Assembly: GCF_000685035.1 (NCBI RefSeq)
Contig: NZ_BAYB01000002.1
Location: 496,001 to 560,000 of the forward strand
Reading direction: 5' to 3'
DNA length: 64,000 bases
DNA from: Paraburkholderia ferrariae NBRC 106233
GTDB lineage: Bacteria > Pseudomonadota > Gammaproteobacteria > Burkholderiales > Burkholderiaceae
This document shows positions 27,897 to 36,666 of the stretch, one piece after another. The notes under the pieces are model-generated. The model had not been told where the DNA came from. It saw nothing but the letters and a program-made list of their open reading frames with translations, and ran no database searches. Every line of letters starts with the position of its first letter. Position 1 is the stretch's first letter. The translations under genes were made by a program, and so were the position numbers.

Positions 27897-28590
27897 GCTT
27901 GAGGGCGTTGACGTGTTCCACGGCGATCTTCAGGCGGTGTACGGATTATCGCTGTGCGCAGACGAGGGTGAGACCGTGGCGATCATCGGCGCCAACGGGG
28001 CGGGGAAGTCCACGCTGCTGCGCGCGATCATGGGGCTGAGTCCGGCGCGCAACGGGCGCGTCGTGTTCGGCGGCGAGGACATTACGCGTTTGCGGTGCAA
28101 TGTCGTGGCCAGGCGAGGAATCGCGCTGGTGCCGGAAGGGCGGCGGCTGTTTGCGTCCCTGAGCGTAGAGGAGAACCTGCTGCTCGGTGCGGCGCATGCC
28201 CGCCCCGGTCCCTGGACACTGGAGGCCGTTTTCGATCTCTTCCCTGCAATCAGGACATTCCGTCACCGGCGCGCGGCGGAGATTTCGGGCGGCCAGCAAC
28301 AGATGGTCGCGATCGGCCGGGCGCTGCTGACCAACCCCCGGCTGCTGCTCTGCGACGAGATATCGCTCGGGTTGGCACCCAGTGTGATCAACGACATCTA
28401 TGCGAGCTTCGCGCGTATCCGGGAGTCGCGCGTCGCCATACTTCTGGTGGAGCAGGACATCGTCCGCGCCAGGTCCGCTTCCCGCCGCCTGTATTGCCTC
28501 CTGAAAGGGAAGGTGACGCTGGAAGGCGCAGCGGACGCAATCGACCTTCACGCCATCCGGCACGCCTACTTTGGAGACAGCGGTTCATGA
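27883..28590 (+). CDS. LivF-type ABC ATPase
   Basis: Second ATPase of the importer, 235 residues. Walker A is GANGAGKST, the signature is the canonical ISGGQQQMVAIGRAL and Walker B is LLLCDEISLGLAP. It starts 14 bp inside the preceding ATPase gene and its stop overlaps the permease start as ATGA. It would pair with the LivG-like subunit to power the two permeases. Confidence 0.92.
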   Translation: MALLELEGVDVFHGDLQAVYGLSLCADEGETVAIIGANGAGKSTLLRAIMGLSPARNGRVVFGGEDITRLRCNVVARRGIALVPEGRRLFASLSVEENLLLGAAHARPGPWTLEAVFDLFPAIRTFRHRRAAEISGGQQQMVAIGRALLTNPRLLLCDEISLGLAPSVINDIYASFARIRESRVAILLVEQDIVRARSASRRLYCLLKGKVTLEGAADAIDLHAIRHAYFGDSGS

Positions 28591-29462
28591 GCATGCTGGC
28601 GCCTCTTTTCAATGGTCTCATGCTGGGCAGTCTTTACGGTCTTTTCGGACTGGGCCTGGCGCTTTCATTCGGCATCATGCGCGTCGTCAATATCGCGCAC
28701 GGGGAATTCGTTGTCCTGTCCGCCTATCTCGGCGCGGTCCTGCTCGCGAATACGGGACTCTCCGTGGTCGAGGTGGTGCCGCTCGTCGTCCTGTGTGCGT
28801 TTGCGGCCGGCTGGTTGCTGCAGTCCGCGCTCCTTAACCGCATCGTCGGCGCGAATCCGGTGCCCGGCATGATCGTGACGATGGGACTGTCGATCATCAT
28901 CCGCAGCGCGCTGGTCACGGTCTTCGGGGCCGGCATCAGGTCGATCGATCTTGGCGGCATCCAGGATCGCGGAATGACGCTCTGCTGCGGGGTTTCGGTG
29001 GGCGTGCTTCCCGTGCTTGTCTTCGGGGTGGCTATCCTGGCGTTCGTTGCGCTGCATCTGATGTTGACGAGAACCTCGATTGGCCGGGCGTTTCGTGCCG
29101 CGGCCGACGACGCCGAAATGATCGAAACGCTGGGTTTTGATCGCCGCCGCATCTACAGCGCGGCCATGGGGCTGGCAGTCGCGCTGGCCGCGCTCGCGGG
29201 TCTGCTGCTCGCGATGCAGAGTTCCTTTTCGCCGTACGCGGGCGTCGAGCGGCTGCTGCTGTCGTTCGAGGTGGTGATCATCGGCGGTCTCGGTTCGCTT
29301 CGGGGCGCTTTTCTGGGCGGGGTGACGCTCGGTATTGTCCAGGTCGTCGGGCTTTCGCTCGATTCGGACGCGGGGCCCTTGTTTCAGCATGTCGCGTTCT
29401 TCGTCGTGCTCCTCTGGCGGCAGATTCCGTTTGCGACCGTGTTGCGCTGGAGGAGTCAATGA
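28587..29462 (+). CDS. LivH-type ABC permease
   Basis: Inner-membrane permease of 291 residues with about eight helices. NGLMLGSLYGLFGLGLALSFG opens the protein, and the family motifs VVNIAHGEFV, AFRAAADDAEMIETLGFD and VVIIGGLGSLRGAFLGG are all present. ATG 28587 overlaps the LivF stop by 4 bp. Forms a heterodimer with the next gene product. Confidence 0.93.
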   Translation: MSMLAPLFNGLMLGSLYGLFGLGLALSFGIMRVVNIAHGEFVVLSAYLGAVLLANTGLSVVEVVPLVVLCAFAAGWLLQSALLNRIVGANPVPGMIVTMGLSIIIRSALVTVFGAGIRSIDLGGIQDRGMTLCCGVSVGVLPVLVFGVAILAFVALHLMLTRTSIGRAFRAAADDAEMIETLGFDRRRIYSAAMGLAVALAALAGLLLAMQSSFSPYAGVERLLLSFEVVIIGGLGSLRGAFLGGVTLGIVQVVGLSLDSDAGPLFQHVAFFVVLLWRQIPFATVLRWRSQ

Positions 29463-30478
29463 ATATCCGGAACATGCTGCCGGGAGCCGTGCTGCTCGGC
29501 CTGGTTGTCGCCCTGCTGGCGTCCGGCTCCGGGGACCCCAGGCAGATTACGGAAATCCTGCTGGTATTTGCCATGGCGCAGGGCTGGAATCTCCTGTGCG
29601 GATACACAGGACTGCTTTCCCTTGGGCATCACGCGTTCGTGGGGATTGGCGCGTATGCGCTGTTCATGGCCACGAACCTGCTCGGGATCTCCCCGTTTGC
29701 GGGGCTGGGTGCCAGCGTGGTTGCATCCGTACTGACCGCGGCTGCAATGGCGGTGTTGCTGCAGCGTTTTCGCGACGCCTATTTCTCGATTGCGATCTGG
29801 GTGCTGGCCGATTGCATGCGGCTGGTCTTCGGTCAATGGGACCTGGCCGGCGGCGCCCGGGGCCTGGTGCTCGATGCCACGCGGCTCGATCCCGCGACGC
29901 TTGCCGTATCGGTCTTGTGGGCCGCGGCAGCCCTCGCTTTCGTGACGTTTGCGGGTTTGTTCTGGATGCTGCGCTCCAGACTCGGGCTGGCCTTGTCGGC
30001 CATCCGTGACAACGAGCAGGGCGCAGCGGGCGTGGGCATCGCGACGCGGCGCTGCCGGCTGCTGGCGTTCGTGCTGTCGGCCACCGTGTGCGGGCTGGCG
30101 GGTGGCATCTATTACCTTTCCGTGCTCTACATCGATCCGGCCGGCGCGTTCGATATCGACTGGCAGATCCGCATCATTTTTATTGTCGTCGTCGGCGGGG
30201 TGGGCACGCTGGAAGGTCCGTTCGTCGGGACTGCCATCTACTTTGCGCTGCGGGCGATGTTTCAGGGACATGGAGAATGGTTTGCCATCTGCGAGGGGGG
30301 CATCGCAATGGCGGTCATGCTGCTCGCACCGGGGGGGCTGTGGGGGAGTCTGCAGCGGCGTTTCGGCTGGCGGGTGTTCCCGATCACGTGGGCGGCGCGG
30401 CGATCGTCAGGTCTCGCGCAGATGGCCGGAATCAGGCGGCATGAGTCGCCAAAATCGCGCGGCGATGCAGCGCTCTGA
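29459..30478 (+). CDS. LivM-type ABC permease
   Basis: Second permease subunit, 339 residues, about ten helices. The family markers MAQGWNLLCGYTGLLSLGHHAFVGIGAY, LSAIRDNEQGAAGVGI and IVVVGGVGTLEGPFVGTAIYF are clear. GGAGGAG precedes ATG 29459, which overlaps the LivH stop. The C-terminal tail (about 40 residues) is polar and basic. It ends 244 bp before the hydratase gene; that gap shows no clear promoter or terminator. Confidence 0.93.
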   Translation: MNIRNMLPGAVLLGLVVALLASGSGDPRQITEILLVFAMAQGWNLLCGYTGLLSLGHHAFVGIGAYALFMATNLLGISPFAGLGASVVASVLTAAAMAVLLQRFRDAYFSIAIWVLADCMRLVFGQWDLAGGARGLVLDATRLDPATLAVSVLWAAAALAFVTFAGLFWMLRSRLGLALSAIRDNEQGAAGVGIATRRCRLLAFVLSATVCGLAGGIYYLSVLYIDPAGAFDIDWQIRIIFIVVVGGVGTLEGPFVGTAIYFALRAMFQGHGEWFAICEGGIAMAVMLLAPGGLWGSLQRRFGWRVFPITWAARRSSGLAQMAGIRRHESPKSRGDAAL

Positions 30479-30722
30479 GCGTGACGGCCCGTACACCGGC
30501 AGGAAGCCGGATCGAATCGTTGCTTGTTATCCGTTTCCGCTGCGGGGCGCTCGATCGGCGTTGTCAACGAAGCTATTGATGCGACGTGGGCCACGCAGGA
30601 GGACGTCGCACCGTGAAGGACGCGGTGCCGCAGTATCCGTTCCAGACAGCAACCGGGGCGCGTGTCGGGCTCGGGCGCCCGCCGCGCAGTGCATCGATTT
30701 ACCTTGAACAGGGATTTGTCAA

Positions 30723-31559
30723 ATGAGCAGCCAGGCAGAGGAGCAGACGGTCGTCTTCAATATCGAGAACGGTATCGCGTGGGTGAGGTTCAACCGCCCC
30801 GAGAAGCGCAACGCGATGAGTCCGGCGTTGAATCGCCGCATGATGCAGGTGCTCGACGAGCTGGAATACCATCCGGACGCGGGTGTGCTGGTGCTAACGG
30901 GAGAAGGCACGGCATGGACGGCGGGCATGGATCTGCAGGAATACTTCCGCGATACGGAGGCGCTGGGGCTCGCCGGAACGCGCGGGGCCCAGCGGGAGAG
31001 CTACGGCTGGTGGCGCCGCCTGCGCTGGTACCAGAAGCCCACCGTCGCGATGATCAACGGCTGGTGTTTCGGCGGTGGTTACGGTCCGCTGTTTGCGTGC
31101 GATCTCACCTTCTGCGCCGAGGACGCGCACTTCGGCCTCTCGGAGATCAACTGGGGCATCCTGCCGGGCGGCGGCGCATCGAAGGTGGCGGCCGAACTGC
31201 TGTCGTTCCGCCGCGCGATGTATCACGCGATGCTCGGCGAAAACATCGACGGGCGCAAGGCGGCGGAATGGGGGCTCGTCAACGAGGCGCTGCCGGCCGA
31301 CCAGTTGCGCGCGCGCGTCGTCGACGTGGCGCAGGCACTGCTGAAGAAGAATCCGGTGGCGCTGAAGGCCACCAAGGACGCGATCCGGCGCGTGCGCGAG
31401 ATGACCTACGATAACGCCGAGGACTTTCTGGTGCGGGCCCAGGAGGCGGCGAACAGCTTTGATGACAATGGGCGCAGGGAAGGGCTGCGGCAGTTCCTCG
31501 ACGACAAGACCTACAAGCCGGGTCTGGGCGCGTACGACCTCACGCGCGAGCGCAGCTGA
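30723..31559 (+). CDS. Hydroxycinnamoyl-CoA hydratase/lyase homologue (crotonase family)
   Basis: Crotonase-fold enzyme of 278 residues, strongly patterned on p-hydroxycinnamoyl-/feruloyl-CoA hydratase-lyase, which turns a cinnamoyl-CoA into a benzaldehyde and acetyl-CoA. Shared phrases are RPEKRNAMSP, WTAGMDLQEYF, INGWCFGGGYGPL and LSEINWGI. Catalytic Glu141 (known Glu143) and Tyr74 (known Tyr75) are kept. Compared with my recollection of the Pseudomonas enzyme, Ser123 is Gly121 and Tyr239, which holds the 4-hydroxyl, is Val237. The substrate may therefore lack a phenol, or the enzyme may only hydrate. Lies 19 bp before the CoA ligase. Confidence 0.85.
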   Translation: MSSQAEEQTVVFNIENGIAWVRFNRPEKRNAMSPALNRRMMQVLDELEYHPDAGVLVLTGEGTAWTAGMDLQEYFRDTEALGLAGTRGAQRESYGWWRRLRWYQKPTVAMINGWCFGGGYGPLFACDLTFCAEDAHFGLSEINWGILPGGGASKVAAELLSFRRAMYHAMLGENIDGRKAAEWGLVNEALPADQLRARVVDVAQALLKKNPVALKATKDAIRRVREMTYDNAEDFLVRAQEAANSFDDNGRREGLRQFLDDKTYKPGLGAYDLTRERS

Positions 31560-31578
31560 GCCAGGGGAGCCTGCCGAT

Positions 31579-33744
31579 ATGAACGCGAACCAATCCGACG
31601 TGGGCGCCGCCCTGGGTATGCAGGCCGTGGGACGTCTGCTGCGGCCCGCCTCGATCGCCATCGTCGGCGCGTCGCCGACGCCGGGCGCACTCGGGGCTTC
31701 CGTGCTGGAGAACCTCGAACGGAACAACTACCGGGGCCGTATTTACCTCGTCAATCCGAAGCGTGACGAGATCGGCGGCCGGCCATGTGCGCAGTCGATC
31801 GGACAGTTGCCGGAAGGTATCGACGTCGCCGTGCTGGCGATTCCGCAGCCCGCGGTGCTCGAGGCGGTGCGTGAACTCGCGGCGCGGGGTACCGGTGCGG
31901 TGGTGATCTTTTCCGCGGGTTTCGCGGAAGCCGGGCAGCACGGCATCACCCAGCAGCGCGAGATCGCGGACATCGCGGCGGCGGCCGGTATGCTCGTCGA
32001 AGGGCCCAACTGCCTTGGCTGTATCAATTATCTCGATCGCGTGCCGCTCACGTTCATTGAAACGGCAGTGAGCGAGGCGCAGGCCCGGCACAATCGCGCA
32101 CGACCGGCGATCGGCATCCTGTCGCAGAGCGGGGCGATGATGGCCGTGCTCAACACGACTCTGGCAAGCCGCGCGTTGCCGCTGTCGTACGCCGTGTCGA
32201 CCGGCAACGAGGCGGCCAGTCATCTCGAAGACTATCTGGAGTTTCTGCTTGCGGATGCGCATACCCGCGTCATCGCGATGATCGCCGAGCAGTTTCGTGA
32301 TCCGGCACGGTTGCTCGCAGCGGCGCGCCGCGCACGCGAAAGCGGCAAGCTGCTGGTGCTGCTGCATCCGGGCCGAAGCGCGGCCGCGCGCGAATCGGCG
32401 GCGACCCACACGGGTGCCATGGCCGGAGACCATGCCGTGATGCGCACGAAGGTCGAACGCGCGGGCATCGTGATCGCCCACACGCTGGAGGAGCTTGGCG
32501 ATATCGCGGAAATCGCTTTGCGCTGTGCCCATCTGCCCGCACGCGGTGCGGCGATCATGGGTGAATCGGGCGCGTTCAAGGCGTTGTGTCTGGATCTCTG
32601 CGAGGAACTGGGCCTTGAGTTGCCGCTGCTCGACGATGCAGGCGCGCCCGCACTGCGTGCCGCGATGCCGCCGTTCGTTGCGGTATCCAATCCGCTCGAT
32701 CTGACCGCGCAGGGGCTCGTCGACCCGGAGCTGTACTACCGTACGCTGGCGGCGCTGTTCGAGGACGACCGTGTCCAGGCGATCGTGATCGGTCTGATCC
32801 AGACCGACTCCGTGACGTGCGCCATCAAGATGCCTCAGATCCTGCGTGCGGTACGGGAACTGCGGCCGCACAAGATGGTGGTTTGTGCAGGGCTGGACGA
32901 AGGTGCGAGTGTGCCCGCCGGCTACATTGCCCAGATGCGCGACCTGGGCATTCCGTATTTCCCCGGCACGGAACGCGCGCTGCGCGCGGTCGCGCGTTTG
33001 TCGGAACTCGGAGCACGCGATTTCGGGCAGGCCGCTCTCGTGCTGGCTGCGCCTGAGGAGAGGCTCCCTGATGGCGTCGTGCCCGAATACCTGGCCAAGC
33101 GGTTTCTTGCTCCGTTCGGTGTGCCGTTCTCGCGTGGCGCACTCGCGACGAATCTCGACGAGGCACTGGCGATCGCGCAAGGCATCGGCTACCCGGTTGC
33201 GCTCAAGGTGCAGTCGGCTGCGCTGAGCCATAAAAGCGATGTGGGCGGCGTGATTCTTGGGACGAACGGGGAAGAAGCGCTGCGGGAAGCGTGGGCGCAA
33301 CTCCACGACAATGTGCAGCGGCACGCGCCCGACGCGGTGCTCGATGGTGTGCTGATCGAGCGGATGGGCGGGCGTGGTCTCGAGATGATCGTTGGTGCGC
33401 GCCACGATCCGCAGTGGGGCCCGGTGATGCTGGTAGGCTTCGGCGGGGTTGCCGCCGAGGTCATGCGGGACGTGCGCCTGTTGCCGCACGATCTGACGAG
33501 AGATGCGGTGGTGCGCGAGATCGGCAGGCTCAAGGGCGCACCCTTGCTGTCAGGCTATCGCGGAGCGCCTGCGCTGGATGTCGAAGCGCTCGCGGAGGTC
33601 GTCATGCATCTGGGGGCGTTGCTGCAGTCGCAACCGGGTATTCGCGAGATCGACCTGAATCCGGTGGTCGTGTATCCACGCGGGCAGGGCGTGCTGGCGC
33701 TCGATGCCCTGATGGTAACGGGAACGCGTCCGGCAGTGCACTGA
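31579..33744 (+). CDS. NDP-forming acyl-CoA synthetase (FerA-like, alpha-beta fused)
   Basis: Acyl-CoA ligase of 721 residues in the acetate-CoA ligase (ADP-forming) superfamily. CoA-binding domain first (PASIAIVGASPTPGALGASV), then two succinyl-CoA-synthetase-like domains with the phosphohistidine loop ATHTGAMAGD near residue 276. A C-terminal ATP-grasp domain follows (YPVALKVQSAALSHKSDVGGV, then IREIDLNPVVVYP). Sphingobium FerA, a feruloyl-CoA synthetase, belongs to this superfamily and is paired with a hydratase-lyase, as here. It probably activates the acid released by the amidase. CAGGGGAG lies about 10 bp before ATG 31579. Confidence 0.88.
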   Translation: MNANQSDVGAALGMQAVGRLLRPASIAIVGASPTPGALGASVLENLERNNYRGRIYLVNPKRDEIGGRPCAQSIGQLPEGIDVAVLAIPQPAVLEAVRELAARGTGAVVIFSAGFAEAGQHGITQQREIADIAAAAGMLVEGPNCLGCINYLDRVPLTFIETAVSEAQARHNRARPAIGILSQSGAMMAVLNTTLASRALPLSYAVSTGNEAASHLEDYLEFLLADAHTRVIAMIAEQFRDPARLLAAARRARESGKLLVLLHPGRSAAARESAATHTGAMAGDHAVMRTKVERAGIVIAHTLEELGDIAEIALRCAHLPARGAAIMGESGAFKALCLDLCEELGLELPLLDDAGAPALRAAMPPFVAVSNPLDLTAQGLVDPELYYRTLAALFEDDRVQAIVIGLIQTDSVTCAIKMPQILRAVRELRPHKMVVCAGLDEGASVPAGYIAQMRDLGIPYFPGTERALRAVARLSELGARDFGQAALVLAAPEERLPDGVVPEYLAKRFLAPFGVPFSRGALATNLDEALAIAQGIGYPVALKVQSAALSHKSDVGGVILGTNGEEALREAWAQLHDNVQRHAPDAVLDGVLIERMGGRGLEMIVGARHDPQWGPVMLVGFGGVAAEVMRDVRLLPHDLTRDAVVREIGRLKGAPLLSGYRGAPALDVEALAEVVMHLGALLQSQPGIREIDLNPVVVYPRGQGVLALDALMVTGTRPAVH

Positions 33745-34085
33745 GCGGGTCGAGCCGGCAGGGACGCAGCGCAGTGTCTGCTCCGTCCTGCGTTAGCGCA
33801 GGAAAATCATCGACAGCAGCAGTTTTGGCTGGGACTGCTCATGGGGAGAGAGCCGGTGCGCAGCAGCGTGGTCAGCCCTGCGGGCGGCGTTGATTGCCTG
33901 TGTGTGAAGTTTCCTGCCCTGCGCAGTGAGCAGGGATTGAGAGACTCCGGGGAGCATGGCCTGCGGCCCGCGCGGACAGGCATGCGCAACGGCCCGGCAA
34001 TCTTATGTCGTCCGGCATAAAAATTATTGCATACAAGAAATAGATAAATTCATCGCATTTCACGAACCTTCTCAGGAGACACATC
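33745..34085. other. Intergenic region before the MFS gene
   Basis: No gene is seen. TTATG at 34003-34007 and CATAA at 34016-34020 form a small inverted repeat. TTGCATACAA at 34027-34036 is one base from the TTGTATACAA palindrome bound by many FCD-type GntR regulators. No such regulator lies in this window. Confidence 0.35.
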
Positions 34086-35372
34086 GTGCATTCTTTTTTA
34101 CCTCCACACGCGGAACATGATCGGCCTCATGATTCGGTCTACGAAATAAAAACGCTGGTCCTGCTAGGGCTCGGTTTCGGGCTGGTCGGACTGGACCGAT
34201 GGATTGTCGCGCCGCTGTTTCCACACATGATGCGCGAGTTGAACCTGAACTTCCAGCAACTGGGCAGCCTCATTGGCATTCTGAGCGTCGCCTGGGGCGT
34301 GTGGGCGATCGTCATGGGGCCCGTATCCGACCGTATCGGCCGCAAACGCATCCTGGTCTCGACGATGGTCGTGTTCTCGCTTCTCTCATGCCTGTCGGGT
34401 CTTGCAGGCGGATTTGCGAGCCTGATGCTCATTCGTGCCGTGATGGGGGTTGCCGAAGGGGCGTTCATGCCGGCCAGCGTCGCGGCAACCGGCGAAGCCT
34501 CGTTGCCCGGGCGGCGCGGATTCAATCTGGGACTGCAGTTGAGCATGTTCTCGCTGCTCGGCCTGGGTTTTGCGCCGATCCTTGCGACGCAGTTGCTGCG
34601 TGTGGTTCCGTCCTGGCACTGGGTTTTCATGATTTCGGCGGTACCTGGACTGATCGTCGCGATCCTCATTGCGCGTACGCTGAAGGATCTGCCGCGCAGG
34701 GAACCGTTGACCGCAGAGGCCGGTACGGGCCGGCCGCGCTGGACGGATCTGTTCGGGAGCCGCAATGTCTGGCTTGCCGCGCTTGCAATCCTGTGCGCGA
34801 TGGCGGGCATCTTCGTGGTGAGTGCGATGGTGCCGACCTATCTGGTCGAGGTGCGCCATCTCGACACACAGAAGATGGGCTTTGTCGCGTCGGCAATCGG
34901 CTTTGGCGGCTTCGTCGGTTCATTTGGCGTTTCCGGCGCCTCGGATTTTATCGGCAGGCGCAACGCCGCGGTCATCGCGTTCGCCTGCGCTGCGGTGTTG
35001 CTGTATCTGTTTGCCCATGCCGGGCCTGATCCGCTGACACTTTTCCTCCTGCTGTTCGGCGTGTCGGTGTTCGCGCTGGGTCTGCTCGGCCTGCTGACCG
35101 GGCCGATCGCGACTGAAGCGGCGCCGGTGGGACTGGTGGCGTCGTCCGTGGGCCTGGTTTCCGGAGGGGGCGAAATCTTCGGCGGAGGGCTCGCCCCCGC
35201 GATCGCCGGGTTTATCGCCCAGCACTTCGGCTTGCCGTCTACGTTGACTTTCGCGCTGGGCGGTCTCGTTGCGGGTGGCGTGGTGTCGCTGTTCCTCGTT
35301 GAGACGTCGCCGCGCCGGCGCAGAGTCCTCGAACCGACCGCGAGCGATCAGGTTTCGGGGGATGTTATTTAG
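34086..35372 (+). CDS. MFS transporter, aromatic-acid or carboxylate type
   Basis: Inner-membrane carrier of 428 residues, twelve helices, GTG start with AGGAG 6-7 bp upstream. SDRIGRKRILVSTMVVFS is the loop 2-3 motif, VMGVAEGAFMPASVAATGEA is helix 4-5 and SDFIGRRNAAVIAF the second-half motif. The acidic residue expected in helix 1 is present (LVGLDRWIVAPLFPHM). It lies downstream of the ligase gene and may import the free acid. Gene order suggests the same pathway, but a separate promoter is possible. Confidence 0.85.
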   Translation: MHSFLPPHAEHDRPHDSVYEIKTLVLLGLGFGLVGLDRWIVAPLFPHMMRELNLNFQQLGSLIGILSVAWGVWAIVMGPVSDRIGRKRILVSTMVVFSLLSCLSGLAGGFASLMLIRAVMGVAEGAFMPASVAATGEASLPGRRGFNLGLQLSMFSLLGLGFAPILATQLLRVVPSWHWVFMISAVPGLIVAILIARTLKDLPRREPLTAEAGTGRPRWTDLFGSRNVWLAALAILCAMAGIFVVSAMVPTYLVEVRHLDTQKMGFVASAIGFGGFVGSFGVSGASDFIGRRNAAVIAFACAAVLLYLFAHAGPDPLTLFLLLFGVSVFALGLLGLLTGPIATEAAPVGLVASSVGLVSGGGEIFGGGLAPAIAGFIAQHFGLPSTLTFALGGLVAGGVVSLFLVETSPRRRRVLEPTASDQVSGDVI

Positions 35373-35406
35373 TTAACCTAATGGTATCGTGCCATGTTGA
35401 TTCGCG

Positions 35407-35650
35407 GTCATTTACCGTTGCAAGAGCGAGGCGCACGCCGAACAATGACGAGCAGAGTTCGACGCCCGGCTTGCGGCTTGCAAACTGCAGCTTCATCCGG
35501 AGAAGACGAGGATCGTTTACTGCAAGGACGATAAACGACGCGGCAGCTATCCAGTGCTGCGCTTTCATTTCCTGGGCTACTGCTTTCGAACCCGGAGTTC
35601 GATGAATCGCTCTGGGGCACTGTTCGTTAGTTTCGCTCCTGCGGTAAGCG
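35407..35650 (+). pseudogene. ltrA: Remnant of a group II intron reverse transcriptase/maturase
   Basis: Reading in the frame of position 35455 gives FDARLAACKLQLHPEKTRIV followed by YCKDDKRRGSYP, RFHFLGYCFRTRS and SGALFVSFAPAVS. This is the segment after the YADD motif in LtrA-type proteins. The frame has a TGA at 35446-35448 where Leu would be expected, and both ends of the protein are missing. Only about 80 codons survive, so no activity is possible. Confidence 0.85.
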
Positions 35651-35678
35651 ACCGTGTCTCGTTTCCGCGTACAGCAAG

Positions 35679-35850
35679 TCATGCGGCAATCAACGCGGCC
35701 TCGTACTCGACAGGGGCAAGAAAGTCGATCGAGGTATGCAGGCGTTGTCGATTGGAATAGCCCTCGATCCAGTCGACGATGTCCAGGCAGGCTTGCGCGC
35801 GCGTTTTGATTGGCACCGTGGTTTCGCTTTGGAAAACGGGAAAACTTTTG
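35679..35850 (-). pseudogene. Remnant of an IS3-family transposase C-terminus
   Basis: The minus strand encodes LDIVDWIEGYSNRQRLHTSI followed by DFLAPVEYEAALIAA and a TGA at 35679-35681. This is the end of the integrase-core domain of IS3-type OrfB, with the final catalytic Glu region (WIEGYSNRQRLH) visible. Everything upstream is lost. It abuts the group II intron remnant and a short tandem repeat, which points to repeated insertion and deletion at this site. Confidence 0.82.
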
Positions 35851-35854
35851 TATC

Positions 35855-35881
35855 GCGCTTCAGGCGCTTCAGGCGCTTCAG
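35855..35881. repeat. Three tandem copies of GCGCTTCAG
   Basis: A 9-bp unit is repeated exactly three times between the IS3 remnant and the GDSL gene. The third copy contains the GDSL stop codon (minus strand, 35878-35880). Confidence 0.85.
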
Positions 35882-36528
35882 GCGCCGAAGCGCTGGCGGA
35901 CTACTTCGGCAACGGCCTTGCCGAGGCGGTGATGCTGGTCGGCCTCGTAATGCACGCCGTCGGTGGGGCTGACCTTGACGATGTCGCCGGCATCGAGGAA
36001 CGCGGAACCGTGCTTCACCGCGACGCGCTCATAGAGCGGGGCGAGCAGCCTCGACCTGGCGGCGCCGCCCGTGAAGATTTCGCCCAGAAAGCCCACTTCG
36101 TCGATCGGCACGGGCGCCATCAACAGCACATGCGGCGTCGCGCCGCCGGGGCCCGCGTGGCAGGCGACGAGCGTTTCGAGCAGCACATCGACCGAGTTGG
36201 CGATGTCGGCGGGTGTGACGGAAAAGCGCGCCTTGAGGTCGTTGGTGCCGAGCATGAGGACGACCACATCGACGGGCAACTGGCTTTCGAGGCAGGGGCG
36301 CAGGTACGCGAGCCCGTTCTTGTGATGGCCTTCGATGGGGTCGTCGTGGACCGTGGTGCGTGCGGGCAAGCCTTCCTCCACCACGGTCCAGCCTGCGCCG
36401 AGGGCCGTGCGCAAGACGCTTGGCCAGCGGTCGTCAGGGCCGAAGCGCTCGAGCACGCCGGGCAGGTTCAGCGGCTTGGTGCCGTGCGTGTTGGAGTCGC
36501 CATAACAGAGCAGGGTGCGGGTCGCCAT
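35878..36528 (-). CDS. SGNH/GDSL-family hydrolase (arylesterase-like)
   Basis: Hydrolase of 216 residues without a signal peptide, probably a cytoplasmic esterase. All four SGNH blocks are present: YGDSNTHG (Ser11), the Gly of GLPARTT, the Asn of MLGTNDLK, and the Asp/His pair DGVHYEADQHH near the C-terminus. ATG 36528 has GAGG 8 bp upstream. It is divergent from a TetR gene with a palindromic site 101 bp upstream of the GDSL start, so it is a likely target of that repressor. Confidence 0.9.
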   Translation of the reverse strand: MATRTLLCYGDSNTHGTKPLNLPGVLERFGPDDRWPSVLRTALGAGWTVVEEGLPARTTVHDDPIEGHHKNGLAYLRPCLESQLPVDVVVLMLGTNDLKARFSVTPADIANSVDVLLETLVACHAGPGGATPHVLLMAPVPIDEVGFLGEIFTGGAARSRLLAPLYERVAVKHGSAFLDAGDIVKVSPTDGVHYEADQHHRLGKAVAEVVRQRFGA

Positions 36529-36628
36529 GTGTGTCCTCTTGAGCGGATGAGTTGCCGATGCGAAACCCCGACGGCGCTCGCTGCCAACGTCGGGCACTGC
36601 AATGCCACTACCGACCATGGGAGATTAC

Positions 36629-36643
36629 TAGACGACTGGTCTA
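36629..36643. promoter_or_regulatory. TetR-type operator, copy 1
   Basis: TAGACGACTGGTCTA, with TAGAC and GTCTA arms around GACTG, lies 23 bp before the TetR start. A copy differing at one base lies at 37367-37381. Confidence 0.7.
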
Positions 36644-36666
36644 ATCGCTCTGTAACATGGCGAACC

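Noticed and set aside
35679..35850. An intact IS3 element with terminal inverted repeats.
   Set aside because: Only the transposase C-terminus is present; no OrfA, no upstream OrfB and no terminal repeats were found around it.
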